From an uncultured Clostridia bacterium (GTDB taxonomy: Bacteria; Bacillota; Clostridia; Oscillospirales; Acutalibacteraceae), in NCBI GenBank assembly GCA_944384705.1, contig CALWUI010000020.1, positions 90,475 through 154,474 of the forward strand: DNA of 64,000 bases. Reading direction: 5' to 3'. Shown piece by piece: positions 1 to 9,199 of the stretch. The notes under the pieces were generated by a model. The model saw only the letters and a list, made by a program, of their open reading frames with translations. It made no database searches and was not told the DNA's origin. The translations under genes were made by a program, and so were the position numbers. Each line of letters opens with the position of its first letter. The stretch's first letter is position 1.

Positions 1-2
1 GC

Positions 3-19
3 TTTGAACTTTATTGACC
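3..19 (-). promoter_or_regulatory. CtsR operator, upstream copy
   Basis: On the minus strand this reads GGTCAAT-AAA-GTTCAAA. It is close to the CtsR consensus of two direct RGTCAAA heptads separated by three bases. It overlaps the -35 element of the ctsR promoter (TTGAAC at 4-9) and faces the second box at 39-55. Confidence 0.7.
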
Positions 20-32
20 ATTGGTTTAAAAT
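4..32 (+). promoter_or_regulatory. Sigma-A promoter of ctsR operon
   Basis: A -35 TTGAAC (4-9), a 17-nt spacer and a -10 TAAAAT (27-32) sit between and within the two CtsR boxes. Bound CtsR would therefore block RNA polymerase. Confidence 0.6.
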
Positions 33-38
33 AATTAA

Positions 39-55
39 GGTTAAAGAAAGTCAAA
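39..55 (+). promoter_or_regulatory. CtsR operator, downstream copy
   Basis: The sequence GGTTAAA-GAA-AGTCAAA matches the CtsR direct-heptad operator with one weak position. It lies just downstream of the -10 element and about 35 nt before the ctsR start, which supports autoregulation of the operon. Confidence 0.75.
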
Positions 56-89
56 GTCTAATATGACAATAAAAAGGAGTTGATAAATT

Positions 90-539
90 TTGAGAATAAG
101 TGATGAAGTGACTAAATATTTGCTAGAATTATTGGAGGAATCACATGGAGATATACAAATTCAGAGAAACGAATTAGCCAGTAGTATAGGCTGTGTGCCG
201 AGTCAAATAAATTATGTTATAACATCAAGATTTACGCCAGAACATGGATATATAGTAGAGAGTAGAAGAGGAGGCGGAGGTTATATTAGAATAACTCGCA
301 TAAAAACCGAAAAAAGTACAGCGATTATGAATATAATTAATGCTATAGGATCAAAATTGGATGCGCTTTCGGCAGAAATGATTGTTGAGAGTCTTGTCCA
401 GCGGGGAATGATTTTAGAGAGCGCTGGTAAATTAATGATGAGTGCAATTTCTGAAAGATCTTATACAGACATTCCTGTAAATTTAAGATGCTTATTGCGA
501 GCATCAATTTTAAAAAATATGTTACTAACTCAAATATAA
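90..539 (+). CDS. ctsR: CtsR, heat-shock class III repressor
   Basis: This is the repressor of clp genes in Firmicutes; it binds tandem heptad operators and releases them on heat or protein stress. The 149-aa length is normal. The N-terminal winged helix-turn-helix ends in a glycine-rich wing (RGGGGYIR, about residues 60-67), the DNA-contacting and heat-sensing loop known for this family. The C-terminal half is the helical dimerisation/McsB-interaction domain. The start is TTG at 90, preceded by AAAGGAG. It is the first gene of ctsR-mcsA-mcsB-clpC, with 16 nt to mcsA, and its own promoter carries two CtsR boxes. Confidence 0.95.
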   Translation: MRISDEVTKYLLELLEESHGDIQIQRNELASSIGCVPSQINYVITSRFTPEHGYIVESRRGGGGYIRITRIKTEKSTAIMNIINAIGSKLDALSAEMIVESLVQRGMILESAGKLMMSAISERSYTDIPVNLRCLLRASILKNMLLTQI

Positions 540-555
540 TAGGAGGAAGATAGTT

Positions 556-1068
556 ATGCTATGTCAATCTTGCGGAAAAAACCAAGCTAATACCCACATA
601 AAAAAGGTGATAAACGGAGAATTAACAGAATATATGCTGTGCGATAAATGTGCCGCAAAATTAGGATATTCTAATATTTTTGATGGATTCGGATTTAGTT
701 TTGATAATCTATTAGGAAGTTTTTTTGCAGCAAATGAACCTAAATTTATGCCTTTAAATAATAAACGGTGCGATTTTTGCGGGTCTTCTCTAGAAGATAT
801 TTCAAACACAGGAAAGGTAGGTTGTTCAAAATGTTATGACGTATTTTTTGATCAACTTATGCCGTCAATAAAAAGAATTCATGGCAATACAAAACATGCA
901 GGCAAATATGCTTCTGCCGTAGGGCAAGAAAATATAATAAAAAATGAGATTCAAGATCTAAACGAAAAAATGAAAGTAGCAATAAATGAACAAAATTTTG
1001 AAGAAGCGGCAAGGATCAGAGATAAAATAAACGGATTAAAAGGAAAGGAGCAATCAAACAATGAATAA
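556..1068 (+). CDS. mcsA: McsA, activator of the McsB arginine kinase
   Basis: McsA is a zinc-binding adaptor that activates McsB and takes part in CtsR inactivation. Four CxxC pairs are visible (C3/C6, C29/C32, C72/C75, C90/C93), consistent with two zinc sites. A C-terminal UVR-like coiled coil (about residues 135-165) resembles the one inside ClpC. A clean AGGAGG lies 8-9 nt before the ATG. The end overlaps the start of mcsB by 8 nt, so translation is probably coupled. Confidence 0.93.
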   Translation: MLCQSCGKNQANTHIKKVINGELTEYMLCDKCAAKLGYSNIFDGFGFSFDNLLGSFFAANEPKFMPLNNKRCDFCGSSLEDISNTGKVGCSKCYDVFFDQLMPSIKRIHGNTKHAGKYASAVGQENIIKNEIQDLNEKMKVAINEQNFEEAARIRDKINGLKGKEQSNNE

Positions 1069-2092
1069 ATGGTATGAAAAGGCCGGCAATTATAGCGATG
1101 TTGTAATTAGCACGCGAATACGTTTGGCAAGAAATATTTCTAAATATCCGTTTCCATGTAGGTTAAACTCCAATACGAAAAAAGAAGTAATAAATGAAAT
1201 ATATAGAGCTTTATCTAGGCCAGAATTTAAAGATTATAATTTTAGTTGTATAAATGCTTGGGAGGCTTCTTTAGCAGAAATAAGAAGCCTGATTGAGCGC
1301 CATTTGGTGAGCCCTGAATTTGCTAAGGCTGATAAAAATAAAGCAGCGTTTATCTCTCAAAACGGAGATATAAGCATAATGGTAAATGAAGAGGATCATA
1401 TAAGGCTGCAAGTAATGAAAGAGGGCTTAGATCTTGAAGAGACTTATAACGAAGCCGATAAAATGGATACAAAACTTGATAAAGTATTACTATTTGCATT
1501 TAATGAGCAGTTGGGATATTTAACTCAATGTCCGACAAATTTAGGAACAGGAATGAGAGCCTCAGTTATGCTACATTTGCCAGCTTTAAGAAGATGCGAA
1601 ATGATCGAGAAAATATCATCTAGCTTAATAAAGCTTGGACTAACCATGAGAGGACTGTATGGAGAAGGCAGTGAGCCAAAAGGGGATATATATCAGATTT
1701 CGAACCAGGTAACATTAGGAATATCGGAGAAAACAGCTTTAAAAAATTTAAATGATATAACTTTACAAATAATATCTCAAGAGAGAAATTGTAGAAAAGA
1801 GCTTGCAAAAGATATCCAAACCATAGATGCAATATGTAGATCGGTTGGGATTTTAAAAACAGCAAAACTTTTAAATAACGAAGATTTTATGCGACTAATT
1901 TCTAATATAAGGTTAGGGCTCTCAATAGGCGTTATAAAGGGAATTTCGTATGATACAATAAATGAAGTTACAATAAATGCACAACCGTTTATGTTGATAA
2001 AAGCTGCTAATAGCGAGCTATCGCCACTGCAGAGAGACAAAAAAAGAGCGAGCTTAATAAATGAAAAAATGAGCACCGTCGAGGTATTATAA
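1061..2092 (+). CDS. mcsB: McsB protein-arginine kinase
   Basis: McsB phosphorylates arginines on damaged proteins and on CtsR; phosphoarginine is the degradation tag read by ClpC-ClpP. The 343-aa protein has the guanidino-kinase fold: an early STRIRLARN nucleotide-binding segment, the CPTNLGTGMR active-site stretch (Cys near residue 157) and a C-terminal RDKKRA motif. That motif matches the RDxxRA phosphoarginine pocket of active McsB proteins, so the enzyme looks intact. It lies 15 nt upstream of clpC, whose AAAGGAGG begins right after the mcsB stop. Confidence 0.94.
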   Translation: MNKWYEKAGNYSDVVISTRIRLARNISKYPFPCRLNSNTKKEVINEIYRALSRPEFKDYNFSCINAWEASLAEIRSLIERHLVSPEFAKADKNKAAFISQNGDISIMVNEEDHIRLQVMKEGLDLEETYNEADKMDTKLDKVLLFAFNEQLGYLTQCPTNLGTGMRASVMLHLPALRRCEMIEKISSSLIKLGLTMRGLYGEGSEPKGDIYQISNQVTLGISEKTALKNLNDITLQIISQERNCRKELAKDIQTIDAICRSVGILKTAKLLNNEDFMRLISNIRLGLSIGVIKGISYDTINEVTINAQPFMLIKAANSELSPLQRDKKRASLINEKMSTVEVL

Positions 2093-2107
2093 AAGGAGGA
2101 AGATTTT

Positions 2108-4606
2108 ATGTATAGATTTAACGGATTTACGGAAAAAGCAAACAATGCAATGAATTTAGCTATCTCTAGTGCAGAAGAGTTGGGACATACTTATGTGGGC
2201 AGTGAACATATTTTGTTGGGACTTTTAAAAGAAGGCACAGGGGTAGCATCAGTTGTCTTAAACGAATTGGGAGTATATGCAGATGAACTCGAAGACCTAA
2301 TCGAAAATGAAATAGGTACAGGTGCAAAAAGTTCAATTAGTACACAAGATTTTACTCCAAGAACAAAAAGAGTGCTTCAAAATGCGGTAATGCAAGCCGC
2401 AGGTTTAGGTCATAACTATGTTGGCACAGAACACCTCTTATTGGCACTTATCAGTGAGTCAGACAGCTATGCAGTAAGATTTTTAATTGAGCTTGGAACT
2501 AATATTAGAAGCATTTTAGAAAAATTAAATGAAACCTTTGGAGAACACTCTCCAGAAGATTTAATTTATGGCTCCGCTAGCGATAGCTTTTCAAACGGAT
2601 CAGCAGCTTCACACAATAGCAGATCTAAAACCAGAACGTTGGATCAGTTTGGCCGAGATTTAACTCAATTAGCGCAGTCAGGAGCTATTGACCCTGTAAT
2701 AGGAAGACAAAATGAAATCGAGAGAGTTATTCAAATTCTTTCTAGAAGAACAAAAAACAATCCTTGCCTAATAGGTGAGCCAGGGGTAGGTAAAACAGCA
2801 GTAGCAGAGGGTTTGGCACTAAAAATTGTTTCCGGAGAAGTTCCTGAATTACTAAAAGGCAAACGAGTTGTAGCGCTAGACTTAACAGGTATGCTAGCAG
2901 GAACAAAATATCGTGGAGACTTTGAAGATAGGATAAAAAACGCAATAGAAGAAATAAAAAAAGCCGGTAATATAATTTTGTTTATAGATGAGCTGCATAC
3001 AATAGTCGGAGCAGGCTCTGCTGAGGGCTCAGCCGATGCTGCAAACATATTAAAGCCTAGTCTTGCTAGAGGAGATTTTCAAGTTATTGGCGCTACAACA
3101 ATTAAAGAGTACAGAAAATATATAGAAAAAGATGCAGCACTCGAAAGACGCTTTCAGCCAGTTATGGTAGGAGAACCAACAGAAGAAGAAACAGTGTTGA
3201 TTTTAAAAGGTTTAAGAGACCGTTACGAGGCACATCATAAGGTTAAAATTCTAGATGAAGCAATTGAAGCAGCAGTAAATTTATCATCTAGATATATTAC
3301 TGACAGATTTTTGCCAGATAAGGCAATAGATTTAGTAGATGAAGCAGCTTCTAGAGTTAGGTTAAGAGCCTATACTGTGCCGGATAATTTACATGATCTA
3401 GAAAATAAAATTAAAGATTTAGATAAAGAAAAATCTGCAGCCATAAATGAACAAAACTTTGAACGAGCTGCCAAGTTGAGAGATGAGGAAAAATCTATAA
3501 AGAAAAAGCTAGAAGAACAGCGCAAACAGTGGCAGAGTAATCACGAGAACGCAAATGGAGAGGTAACAAAAGAGGATATAGCACAAATAGTTTCAAATTG
3601 GAGTGGTATTCCTGTAGTGCAGTTAACTCAGGCAGAAAGCGAACGGCTTTTAAATATGGAGAAAATACTTCACGAAAGGATTATTGGTCAAGATGAAGCG
3701 GTAGAACAAGTTTCAAGAGCTATTAGAAGAGGCAGAGTAGGCTTAAAAGATCCAAAACGTCCAGTAGGTTCATTTATATTCCTGGGTCCAACTGGAGTCG
3801 GAAAAACAGAGTTATGCAAAGCGTTGGCACAAGCTATGTTTGGCGATGAAAACGCTATTATAAGATTTGATATGTCTGAATATATGGAGAAGCATACAGT
3901 CTCTAAACTAATTGGTTCTCCTCCAGGGTATGTAGGCTATGATGAGGGTGGCCAACTAACAGAAAAAGTACGCAGAAAGCCGTATTCAGTAATTCTTTTT
4001 GACGAAATAGAAAAAGCTCATCCAGATGTGTTCAATATGCTGCTCCAAATTCTAGAAGATGGACATTTAACAGATTCTCAAGGCCGCAAGGTTAACTTTA
4101 GAAATACAATTATAATAATGACGTCTAATGTAGGAGCAAGGCTAATTACAGAAAAAAAATCTAGCTTAGGGTTCTCGGCAGATAATAGTAGCGAATCCGA
4201 TAAAGAAAAATTAAAAGAAACAGTAATGGCTGAGCTAAAAAAAGTATTCAAGCCAGAGTTTCTCAACCGAGTTGACGATATTATTGTATTTAATAAACTG
4301 ACTGAAAAAGATATAAATCTTATTGCTAAAAATATGCTAAAAGACGTAAAAAATAGAGCACAAAGTCTTAATATCGAAATAGACTTTACCGATAAAGCAA
4401 TAAAAGCGATCTCTGATGCAGGTTTTGACCCTATATATGGCGCACGCCCGTTAAGAAGAGCTATTCAATCCAAAATAGAAGATAAATTAGCAGAAGAGGT
4501 TCTAAAAGGAGAGGCAAAATCTGGCGCAAAAGTTGAATGTGATTACAACAAAAAAACTAAACAATTTGTCTTCAACAGCATAGCTAGCGATAAAAAGATG
4601 AACTAA
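2108..4606 (+). CDS. clpC: ClpC AAA+ unfoldase of the ClpCP protease
   Basis: ClpC is a HSP100 unfoldase that feeds substrates, including phosphoarginine-tagged ones, to ClpP. At 832 aa the order is a duplicated Clp N-domain (about 1-145), AAA module 1 with Walker A GEPGVGKT near residue 222 and FIDELH Walker B, a middle coiled coil with a UVR motif near 446, and AAA module 2 with GPTGVGKT near 559 and LFDEIEKAH. A D2 small domain (GARPLRRAI) follows. It is the last gene of the operon. clpP is not in the window. A hairpin at 4626-4660 closes the operon. Confidence 0.96.
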   Translation: MYRFNGFTEKANNAMNLAISSAEELGHTYVGSEHILLGLLKEGTGVASVVLNELGVYADELEDLIENEIGTGAKSSISTQDFTPRTKRVLQNAVMQAAGLGHNYVGTEHLLLALISESDSYAVRFLIELGTNIRSILEKLNETFGEHSPEDLIYGSASDSFSNGSAASHNSRSKTRTLDQFGRDLTQLAQSGAIDPVIGRQNEIERVIQILSRRTKNNPCLIGEPGVGKTAVAEGLALKIVSGEVPELLKGKRVVALDLTGMLAGTKYRGDFEDRIKNAIEEIKKAGNIILFIDELHTIVGAGSAEGSADAANILKPSLARGDFQVIGATTIKEYRKYIEKDAALERRFQPVMVGEPTEEETVLILKGLRDRYEAHHKVKILDEAIEAAVNLSSRYITDRFLPDKAIDLVDEAASRVRLRAYTVPDNLHDLENKIKDLDKEKSAAINEQNFERAAKLRDEEKSIKKKLEEQRKQWQSNHENANGEVTKEDIAQIVSNWSGIPVVQLTQAESERLLNMEKILHERIIGQDEAVEQVSRAIRRGRVGLKDPKRPVGSFIFLGPTGVGKTELCKALAQAMFGDENAIIRFDMSEYMEKHTVSKLIGSPPGYVGYDEGGQLTEKVRRKPYSVILFDEIEKAHPDVFNMLLQILEDGHLTDSQGRKVNFRNTIIIMTSNVGARLITEKKSSLGFSADNSSESDKEKLKETVMAELKKVFKPEFLNRVDDIIVFNKLTEKDINLIAKNMLKDVKNRAQSLNIEIDFTDKAIKAISDAGFDPIYGARPLRRAIQSKIEDKLAEEVLKGEAKSGAKVECDYNKKTKQFVFNSIASDKKMN

Positions 4607-4625
4607 ATTTAATTTTAATAAATAT

Positions 4626-4660
4626 AAAAACGAACCGCAAAATGCTTACGGTTCGTTTTT
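4626..4660. terminator. Bidirectional terminator clpC/secA
   Basis: The 12-bp stem AAAAACGAACCG / CGGTTCGTTTTT has an 11-nt loop. The A and T ends provide a U-tract in both directions, serving the convergent clpC and secA genes. Confidence 0.85.
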
Positions 4661-4673
4661 ACTATATAAATAG

Positions 4674-7421
4674 TTATTTCTCTGCGCCACAACATTTCTT
4701 ATATTTTTTGCCGCTGCCGCAAGGACAAGGATCATTTCTACCGATTTTTTCTGTATTTCGAACAGTTTTTATTTCTGGCAAATATCCGTCAGCAGATGGC
4801 GAAGTTGATGGGGCCTGATTATCATGACGCTTTGGCGCCTTATTATTGCCAGGAAGCTTAAATGTCAACAAAATTTTAACAGTATCGTCACGAATTGCAT
4901 CGATCATTTCGTCGAACATATCAAATCCTTCTATTCTATACTCAACGACCGGATCGCGCTGTGCATAAGCTCGCAAACGGATGCCGCGTTTTAACTCTTC
5001 CATAGCGTCAATATGATCCATCCAGTAGTTATCCACATTCTTTAAAAGCACTACACGTTCTATTTCACGAGACATTTCATCGCCAAACATTTTTTCACGT
5101 TCTTCATAAATTGAAAGTGCTTTTTCTGTTAATTTTTTAATTATATCCTCAGACTTTAGCTGTTTTAATTCTTCATCAGAATAATTTAATTCATCATCGT
5201 CCAACAGCCAACCAAAATAGAAATCTTTAAGACCAATAAGATTCCACGATTCATCAAATTTGCTAGTGGGCAAATAAGTTTGAACATTTTTTTCGATTGA
5301 TTGCTCTATCATTTTAATAATCTGAGCGCGAATATCATCTCCATCGAGAACTTTATTCCTCTGATCGTAAATAATCTGTCGTTGTCTATCCATAACGTCA
5401 TCAAACTGAAGAACATTTTTTCGAATACCAAAGTCACGACCTTCAACTTTGCGTTGTGCACTTTCTATCGCATTTGTAACCATTCTGCTATCAATAGGTT
5501 CATCTTCTGGCACATTTAATCTATCCATCCAATGTTTTAAGCGCTCTCCGCCAAAAAGACGCATTAAATCATCTTCTAGCGAAAGGAAGAATCTAGTTTC
5601 TCCAGGGTCTCCTTGTCGTCCAGACCGACCTCGTAGCTGATTATCTATTCGCCTAGTTTCATGACGTTCGGTTCCAATAATTGCAAGTCCGCCCAACTCG
5701 ATAACTTCTTCTTTTTGACCTTTTATTTCTGCTTTATATTTAGCCAACAGTTTATTAAATGTCTCTCTAGCCTCTAAAATACGCTCGTCATCTGTGTCTG
5801 CAAAGCCGCTAGCTTCACTGATGACCTCTTCACTTATTTGCATTCTGCGCATTTCAGCTATAGCTAGATATTCTGCGTTACCTCCCAGACTTATATCAGT
5901 ACCACGACCAGCCATATTTGTTGCAATAGTTACTGCACCTTTTTTACCAGCTTGAGCAACGATTTCGGCCTCTTTTTCGTGATATTTAGCATTTAGAACA
6001 GTATGTTTTATTCCATTTTTCTTCAATAAATCACTCAAACGTTCTGATTTATCTATTGAAACAGTACCTACCAATACGGGTTGCCCTTTTTTATGATACT
6101 CTAAGATATCATTAACAACCGCATCATACTTGCCTTTTTCTGTTTTAAATACTACATCAGGTTTATCTTTTCTAATAACCGGCTTATTTGTTGGAATTTC
6201 TACAACATCGAGTTTATAAATTTCTCTAAATTCTTCTTCTTCCGTCATAGCGGTACCAGTCATACCAGAGAGTTTATTATATAGTCTAAAATAATTTTGA
6301 AAAGTAATTGATGCCAAAGTTTTAGATTCTCGTTCTACCTTAACATTTTCTTTAGCTTCAATTGCTTGATGCAAGCCTTCATTGTATCTGCGGCCATACA
6401 TTATACGTCCAGTGAATTCATCGACAATTAAAACTTCGCCATCTTTAACAACATAATCGATATCTTTTACCATTACACCATGAGCTCTAATTGCCTGGTT
6501 TATATGATGCTGAAGATTAATATTATCAGCGTCAGTCAAGTTATCCACATGAAAATATTCTTCTGCTTTTTTTACACCATTTTGTGTTAGGGTAGCAGTT
6601 TTTGCTTTTTCGTCCACAATATAATCTGCATCCGCATATAGTTCATCATTATCTTCTTTTGCGTCTGTTTCTGCGACTTTTACCATTTTCAGTGTTTTGG
6701 CGAATTTATCTACGATGTTATATAATTCAGTAGATTTATCTCCAGGACCAGATATAATAAGTGGCGTTCTAGCTTCGTCTATCAATATAGAGTCAACCTC
6801 GTCAACGATTGCAAAATTATGGCCGCGCTGAACCCTATTTTCTTTATAAGTAACCATGTTATCACGAAGGTAATCGAAACCTAGCTCATTGTTAGTACAA
6901 TAAGTTATATCTGCAGCATACGCTTTTTTACGTTCATCATTCTCCATATTCTGGCTTAAAAGACCCACAGTTAATCCCAAAAACCTAAAGATTTTACCCA
7001 TTAATTCAGAGTCACGCCTAGCAAGATAGTCATTAACTGTTACAATATGGACACCCTTACCTTCTAATGCATTTAAATATGCGGGTAAGGTTTCTACTAA
7101 AGTTTTTCCCTCACCAGTTTTCATTTCGCTTATTCGACCTTGATGAAGAATAATTCCACCGATGATTTGAACTGGGAAATGGGTCATGCCAAGAACTCTG
7201 GTAGAAGCTTCTCTACAAACAGCAAATGCATCAGGAAGGATATCATCGAGAGTAGCACCATTTTTTAATTTATCTTTTAAAATTTGAGTCTGGCTTTTAA
7301 GTTCCTTATCACTCATTTTTTTATAAGTTTCTTCAAGTGCAAGCACAGTGTCACAAATAGGCTGAATCCGTTTGACTTCTCTTTTACTGTAGTTACCAAA
7401 GAGGGTCTTTAATATATTCAT
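4674..7421 (-). CDS. secA: SecA preprotein translocase ATPase
   Basis: SecA drives export through SecYEG at the cytoplasmic membrane. The 915-aa protein has Walker A (MKTGEGKT near residue 100), the DEVD box followed by [10 protein letters not shown], the preprotein cross-linking region, NBD2 with a GRAGRQGD-type motif (here [12 protein letters not shown]), and a C-terminal zinc SEC-C tail ([13 protein letters not shown]). All expected parts are present. The start ATG is preceded by AGAAGGTGAT. The gene is monocistronic: its own promoter is at 7460-7488 and it shares a terminator with clpC. Confidence 0.96.
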   Translation of the reverse strand: MNILKTLFGNYSKREVKRIQPICDTVLALEETYKKMSDKELKSQTQILKDKLKNGATLDDILPDAFAVCREASTRVLGMTHFPVQIIGGIILHQGRISEMKTGEGKTLVETLPAYLNALEGKGVHIVTVNDYLARRDSELMGKIFRFLGLTVGLLSQNMENDERKKAYAADITYCTNNELGFDYLRDNMVTYKENRVQRGHNFAIVDEVDSILIDEARTPLIISGPGDKSTELYNIVDKFAKTLKMVKVAETDAKEDNDELYADADYIVDEKAKTATLTQNGVKKAEEYFHVDNLTDADNINLQHHINQAIRAHGVMVKDIDYVVKDGEVLIVDEFTGRIMYGRRYNEGLHQAIEAKENVKVERESKTLASITFQNYFRLYNKLSGMTGTAMTEEEEFREIYKLDVVEIPTNKPVIRKDKPDVVFKTEKGKYDAVVNDILEYHKKGQPVLVGTVSIDKSERLSDLLKKNGIKHTVLNAKYHEKEAEIVAQAGKKGAVTIATNMAGRGTDISLGGNAEYLAIAEMRRMQISEEVISEASGFADTDDERILEARETFNKLLAKYKAEIKGQKEEVIELGGLAIIGTERHETRRIDNQLRGRSGRQGDPGETRFFLSLEDDLMRLFGGERLKHWMDRLNVPEDEPIDSRMVTNAIESAQRKVEGRDFGIRKNVLQFDDVMDRQRQIIYDQRNKVLDGDDIRAQIIKMIEQSIEKNVQTYLPTSKFDESWNLIGLKDFYFGWLLDDDELNYSDEELKQLKSEDIIKKLTEKALSIYEEREKMFGDEMSREIERVVLLKNVDNYWMDHIDAMEELKRGIRLRAYAQRDPVVEYRIEGFDMFDEMIDAIRDDTVKILLTFKLPGNNKAPKRHDNQAPSTSPSADGYLPEIKTVRNTEKIGRNDPCPCGSGKKYKKCCGAEK

Positions 7422-7459
7422 CGTATCACCTTCTAATTTTATTTTGAGTATTATTTTAG

Positions 7460-7488
7460 ATTATAACACAAAAGATAAAAAAAGTCAC
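7460..7488 (-). promoter_or_regulatory. secA promoter
   Basis: On the minus strand there is a GTGACT -35, a 17-nt spacer and a perfect TATAAT -10, about 39 nt before the secA start. Confidence 0.6.
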
Positions 7489-7667
7489 TACTTTTTTTAT
7501 CGCTTTTTTACAAGCTTTTTATTTTATATTTTGAAAGAAGAATTTTTAAATTATACAAAAGATGGACCTGTAGGTCTAAATAATTCTATTGATGACTTAA
7601 AAATGCATAGAGATATAAAAATGCGGTTAAAAGTAAAAAAATAATAAATTATGGAAATATGAGAAAA
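7489..7667. other. AT-rich intergenic stretch, no gene seen
   Basis: The 363-nt gap between secA and rpsT holds the secA promoter at one end and the rpsT terminator at the other. The middle is very AT-rich. A 66-codon open frame lies there, but it has no Shine-Dalgarno and no recognisable protein character. I see only a small GACCT/AGGTC dyad near 7565. Confidence 0.5.
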
Positions 7668-7699
7668 TAAAAAATGAGCCGATAAAATATCGAACTCAT
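7668..7699 (-). terminator. rpsT terminator
   Basis: On the minus strand a hairpin with two short stems (ATGAG/CTCAT and CGATA/TATCG, loop AAA, small internal loop) is followed by a run of T. It lies about 85 nt after the rpsT stop. Confidence 0.6.
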
Positions 7700-7784
7700 A
7701 AAAAATAATATTTGCAAATCATCTTACTTTTAAATTAAAATCAATAGACTCAAAGTATTTTAAATAAAAAAATATAAAAAATAA

Positions 7785-8048
7785 TTATGCTGAAATAACG
7801 TTTAATTTGCGCACAAGAGCAGATTTCTTTCTAGCAGCAGTATTTTTATGAATAATGCCTTTAGCCCGAGCCTGATCGATTTTTTTTACAGCAACTCTAA
7901 CACACTCAGCTTTATCCATAGAATTAGAATTGATAGCCAAATTAGCTTTTTTTATAGCAGTTTTTAGAGCAGAATTATAAGCTTTATTTTTAGCAGTTTT
8001 AGTTGCAATAACTTTTACGCGCTTTTTAGCAGATTTAATATTTGGCAC
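7785..8048 (-). CDS. rpsT: Ribosomal protein bS20
   Basis: This is a primary 16S rRNA-binding protein of the small subunit. The 87-aa sequence is lysine/alanine-rich and helical, opens with the canonical MPNIKSAKKRVK and contains the AAARKKSALVRKLN-type C-terminus of the family. The start is GTG, preceded by AAGGAGGTG. It is monocistronic, divergent from gpr, with its own promoter and terminator. Confidence 0.96.
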   Translation of the reverse strand: MPNIKSAKKRVKVIATKTAKNKAYNSALKTAIKKANLAINSNSMDKAECVRVAVKKIDQARAKGIIHKNTAARKKSALVRKLNVISA

Positions 8049-8090
8049 GTGAACACCTCCTTAATTTCAATAATTTAAATAATTAAGATT

Positions 8091-8119
8091 ATGATAACAC
8101 CAAAAAAAGAAAAAATCAA
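8091..8119 (-). promoter_or_regulatory. rpsT promoter
   Basis: On the minus strand TTGATT, a 17-nt spacer and TATCAT stand about 43 nt before the rpsT GTG. Confidence 0.6.
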
Positions 8120-8223
8120 TAGTTTTTGAGACTAACCTAAATTAATCTACATAATTTTGAAGAATACAAAGACGTAAATTAACAAATAATAATATGAAAA
8201 AGCGTTGAAAGGAGCCCTGTAAA

Positions 8224-9111
8224 ATGAATTTTAGAACAGATTTAGCATTGGAAGCAGTTAAAGCTTTAGATTCTGATAAAATTAAAGGAATAACTCAGCA
8301 AGAAAAAAAGACTGGCAGTTTAAAGTTAATAAAAATGTCGGTCAAAACAGACGAAGCTGCTAAAAAGATAGGAAAGTTAAAAGGAGAATATATTACAATA
8401 GAATTGCCAGAATTTACTGACAATGCTCAGGATATAAATGAAAAGGTTGAAGTAATTTCGAAACAAATAAGATACTTGTTGCCTCAAAATGGATTAATCT
8501 TTGTGGTTGGATTAGGAAATGAGTCAATAACACCTGACGCGTTAGGCCCAAGAACAATAAAATCCATATTGGCTACAAGACATATTACAAAAGAGATAGC
8601 TCGTTCTACAGGTTTAGAGGCACTAAGAGGTGTTGCTGCAATTGCACCAGGAGTTTTGGGACAAACAGGAATAGAAGTTAGTGAGATAATTAAGAGCATA
8701 ATAAAAAAAATAGACCCTGTAGGGCTGATCGTAGTTGACGCTTTAGCTTCAATGCAAACTAGTAGACTTGGTAATACTGTTCAGATTTGCAATACTGGAA
8801 TATCTCCAGGCTCGGGAGTGGGAAATGCAAGGCCAGGGATAAATGAAAAAACAATGGGAGTTCCAGTAATTGGGATTGGAGTCCCAACAGTAGTAGACGC
8901 GCAAACTATGGCAAAAGATATACTAGACCTTAGTGAAAATAGCCGCAAAGAAAAATTAGAAGACAAAACTATGCCAAGAGGCGAGCCAATGATAGTAACA
9001 CCCAGAGAAATAGATCTGCTTATTGAACGTGCTTCAAAATTATTGGCTATGTCGATAAATAGCGCCCTTCAGCCAGAATTTTCTATTGAGGAAATTATGT
9101 CGTTAGTGTAA
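8224..9111 (+). CDS. gpr: GPR, germination protease for SASPs
   Basis: GPR is made as a zymogen in the forespore and degrades small acid-soluble spore proteins at germination. At 295 aa it is slightly shorter than many homologues (about 320-370 aa). The opening RTDLALEA matches the usual zymogen start, and the core GLGNESITPDALGP and APGVLGQTGIE segments are typical of the family. GGAG lies 9 nt before the ATG. The next gene is spoIIP, the same gpr-spoIIP order as in Bacillus. No convincing sigma-G or sigma-F promoter could be read by eye. Confidence 0.95.
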   Translation: MNFRTDLALEAVKALDSDKIKGITQQEKKTGSLKLIKMSVKTDEAAKKIGKLKGEYITIELPEFTDNAQDINEKVEVISKQIRYLLPQNGLIFVVGLGNESITPDALGPRTIKSILATRHITKEIARSTGLEALRGVAAIAPGVLGQTGIEVSEIIKSIIKKIDPVGLIVVDALASMQTSRLGNTVQICNTGISPGSGVGNARPGINEKTMGVPVIGIGVPTVVDAQTMAKDILDLSENSRKEKLEDKTMPRGEPMIVTPREIDLLIERASKLLAMSINSALQPEFSIEEIMSLV

Positions 9112-9128
9112 GCAGAGTGCGTTGCTTT

Positions 9129-9157
9129 GCATATTTGATGCGTCAATAGCATAATTT
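9129..9157 (+). promoter_or_regulatory. Candidate sigma-E promoter of spoIIP
   Basis: GCATATT fits the sigma-E -35 consensus KMATATT. After a 14-nt spacer, CATAATTT agrees with six of eight positions of the -10 consensus CATACAHT. It lies in the gpr-spoIIP gap about 42 nt before the spoIIP start, and spoIIP is a known mother-cell (sigma-E) gene in Bacillus. Confidence 0.5.
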
Positions 9158-9199
9158 TACTACAGGCCGGAATTTTTGAAGTTGTGTGGAGGTAAAAGG

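Noticed and set aside
7444..7644. 66-codon open frame downstream of the secA start
   Set aside because: No Shine-Dalgarno, hydrophobic/AT-driven composition, and it covers the secA promoter. Treated as noncoding.
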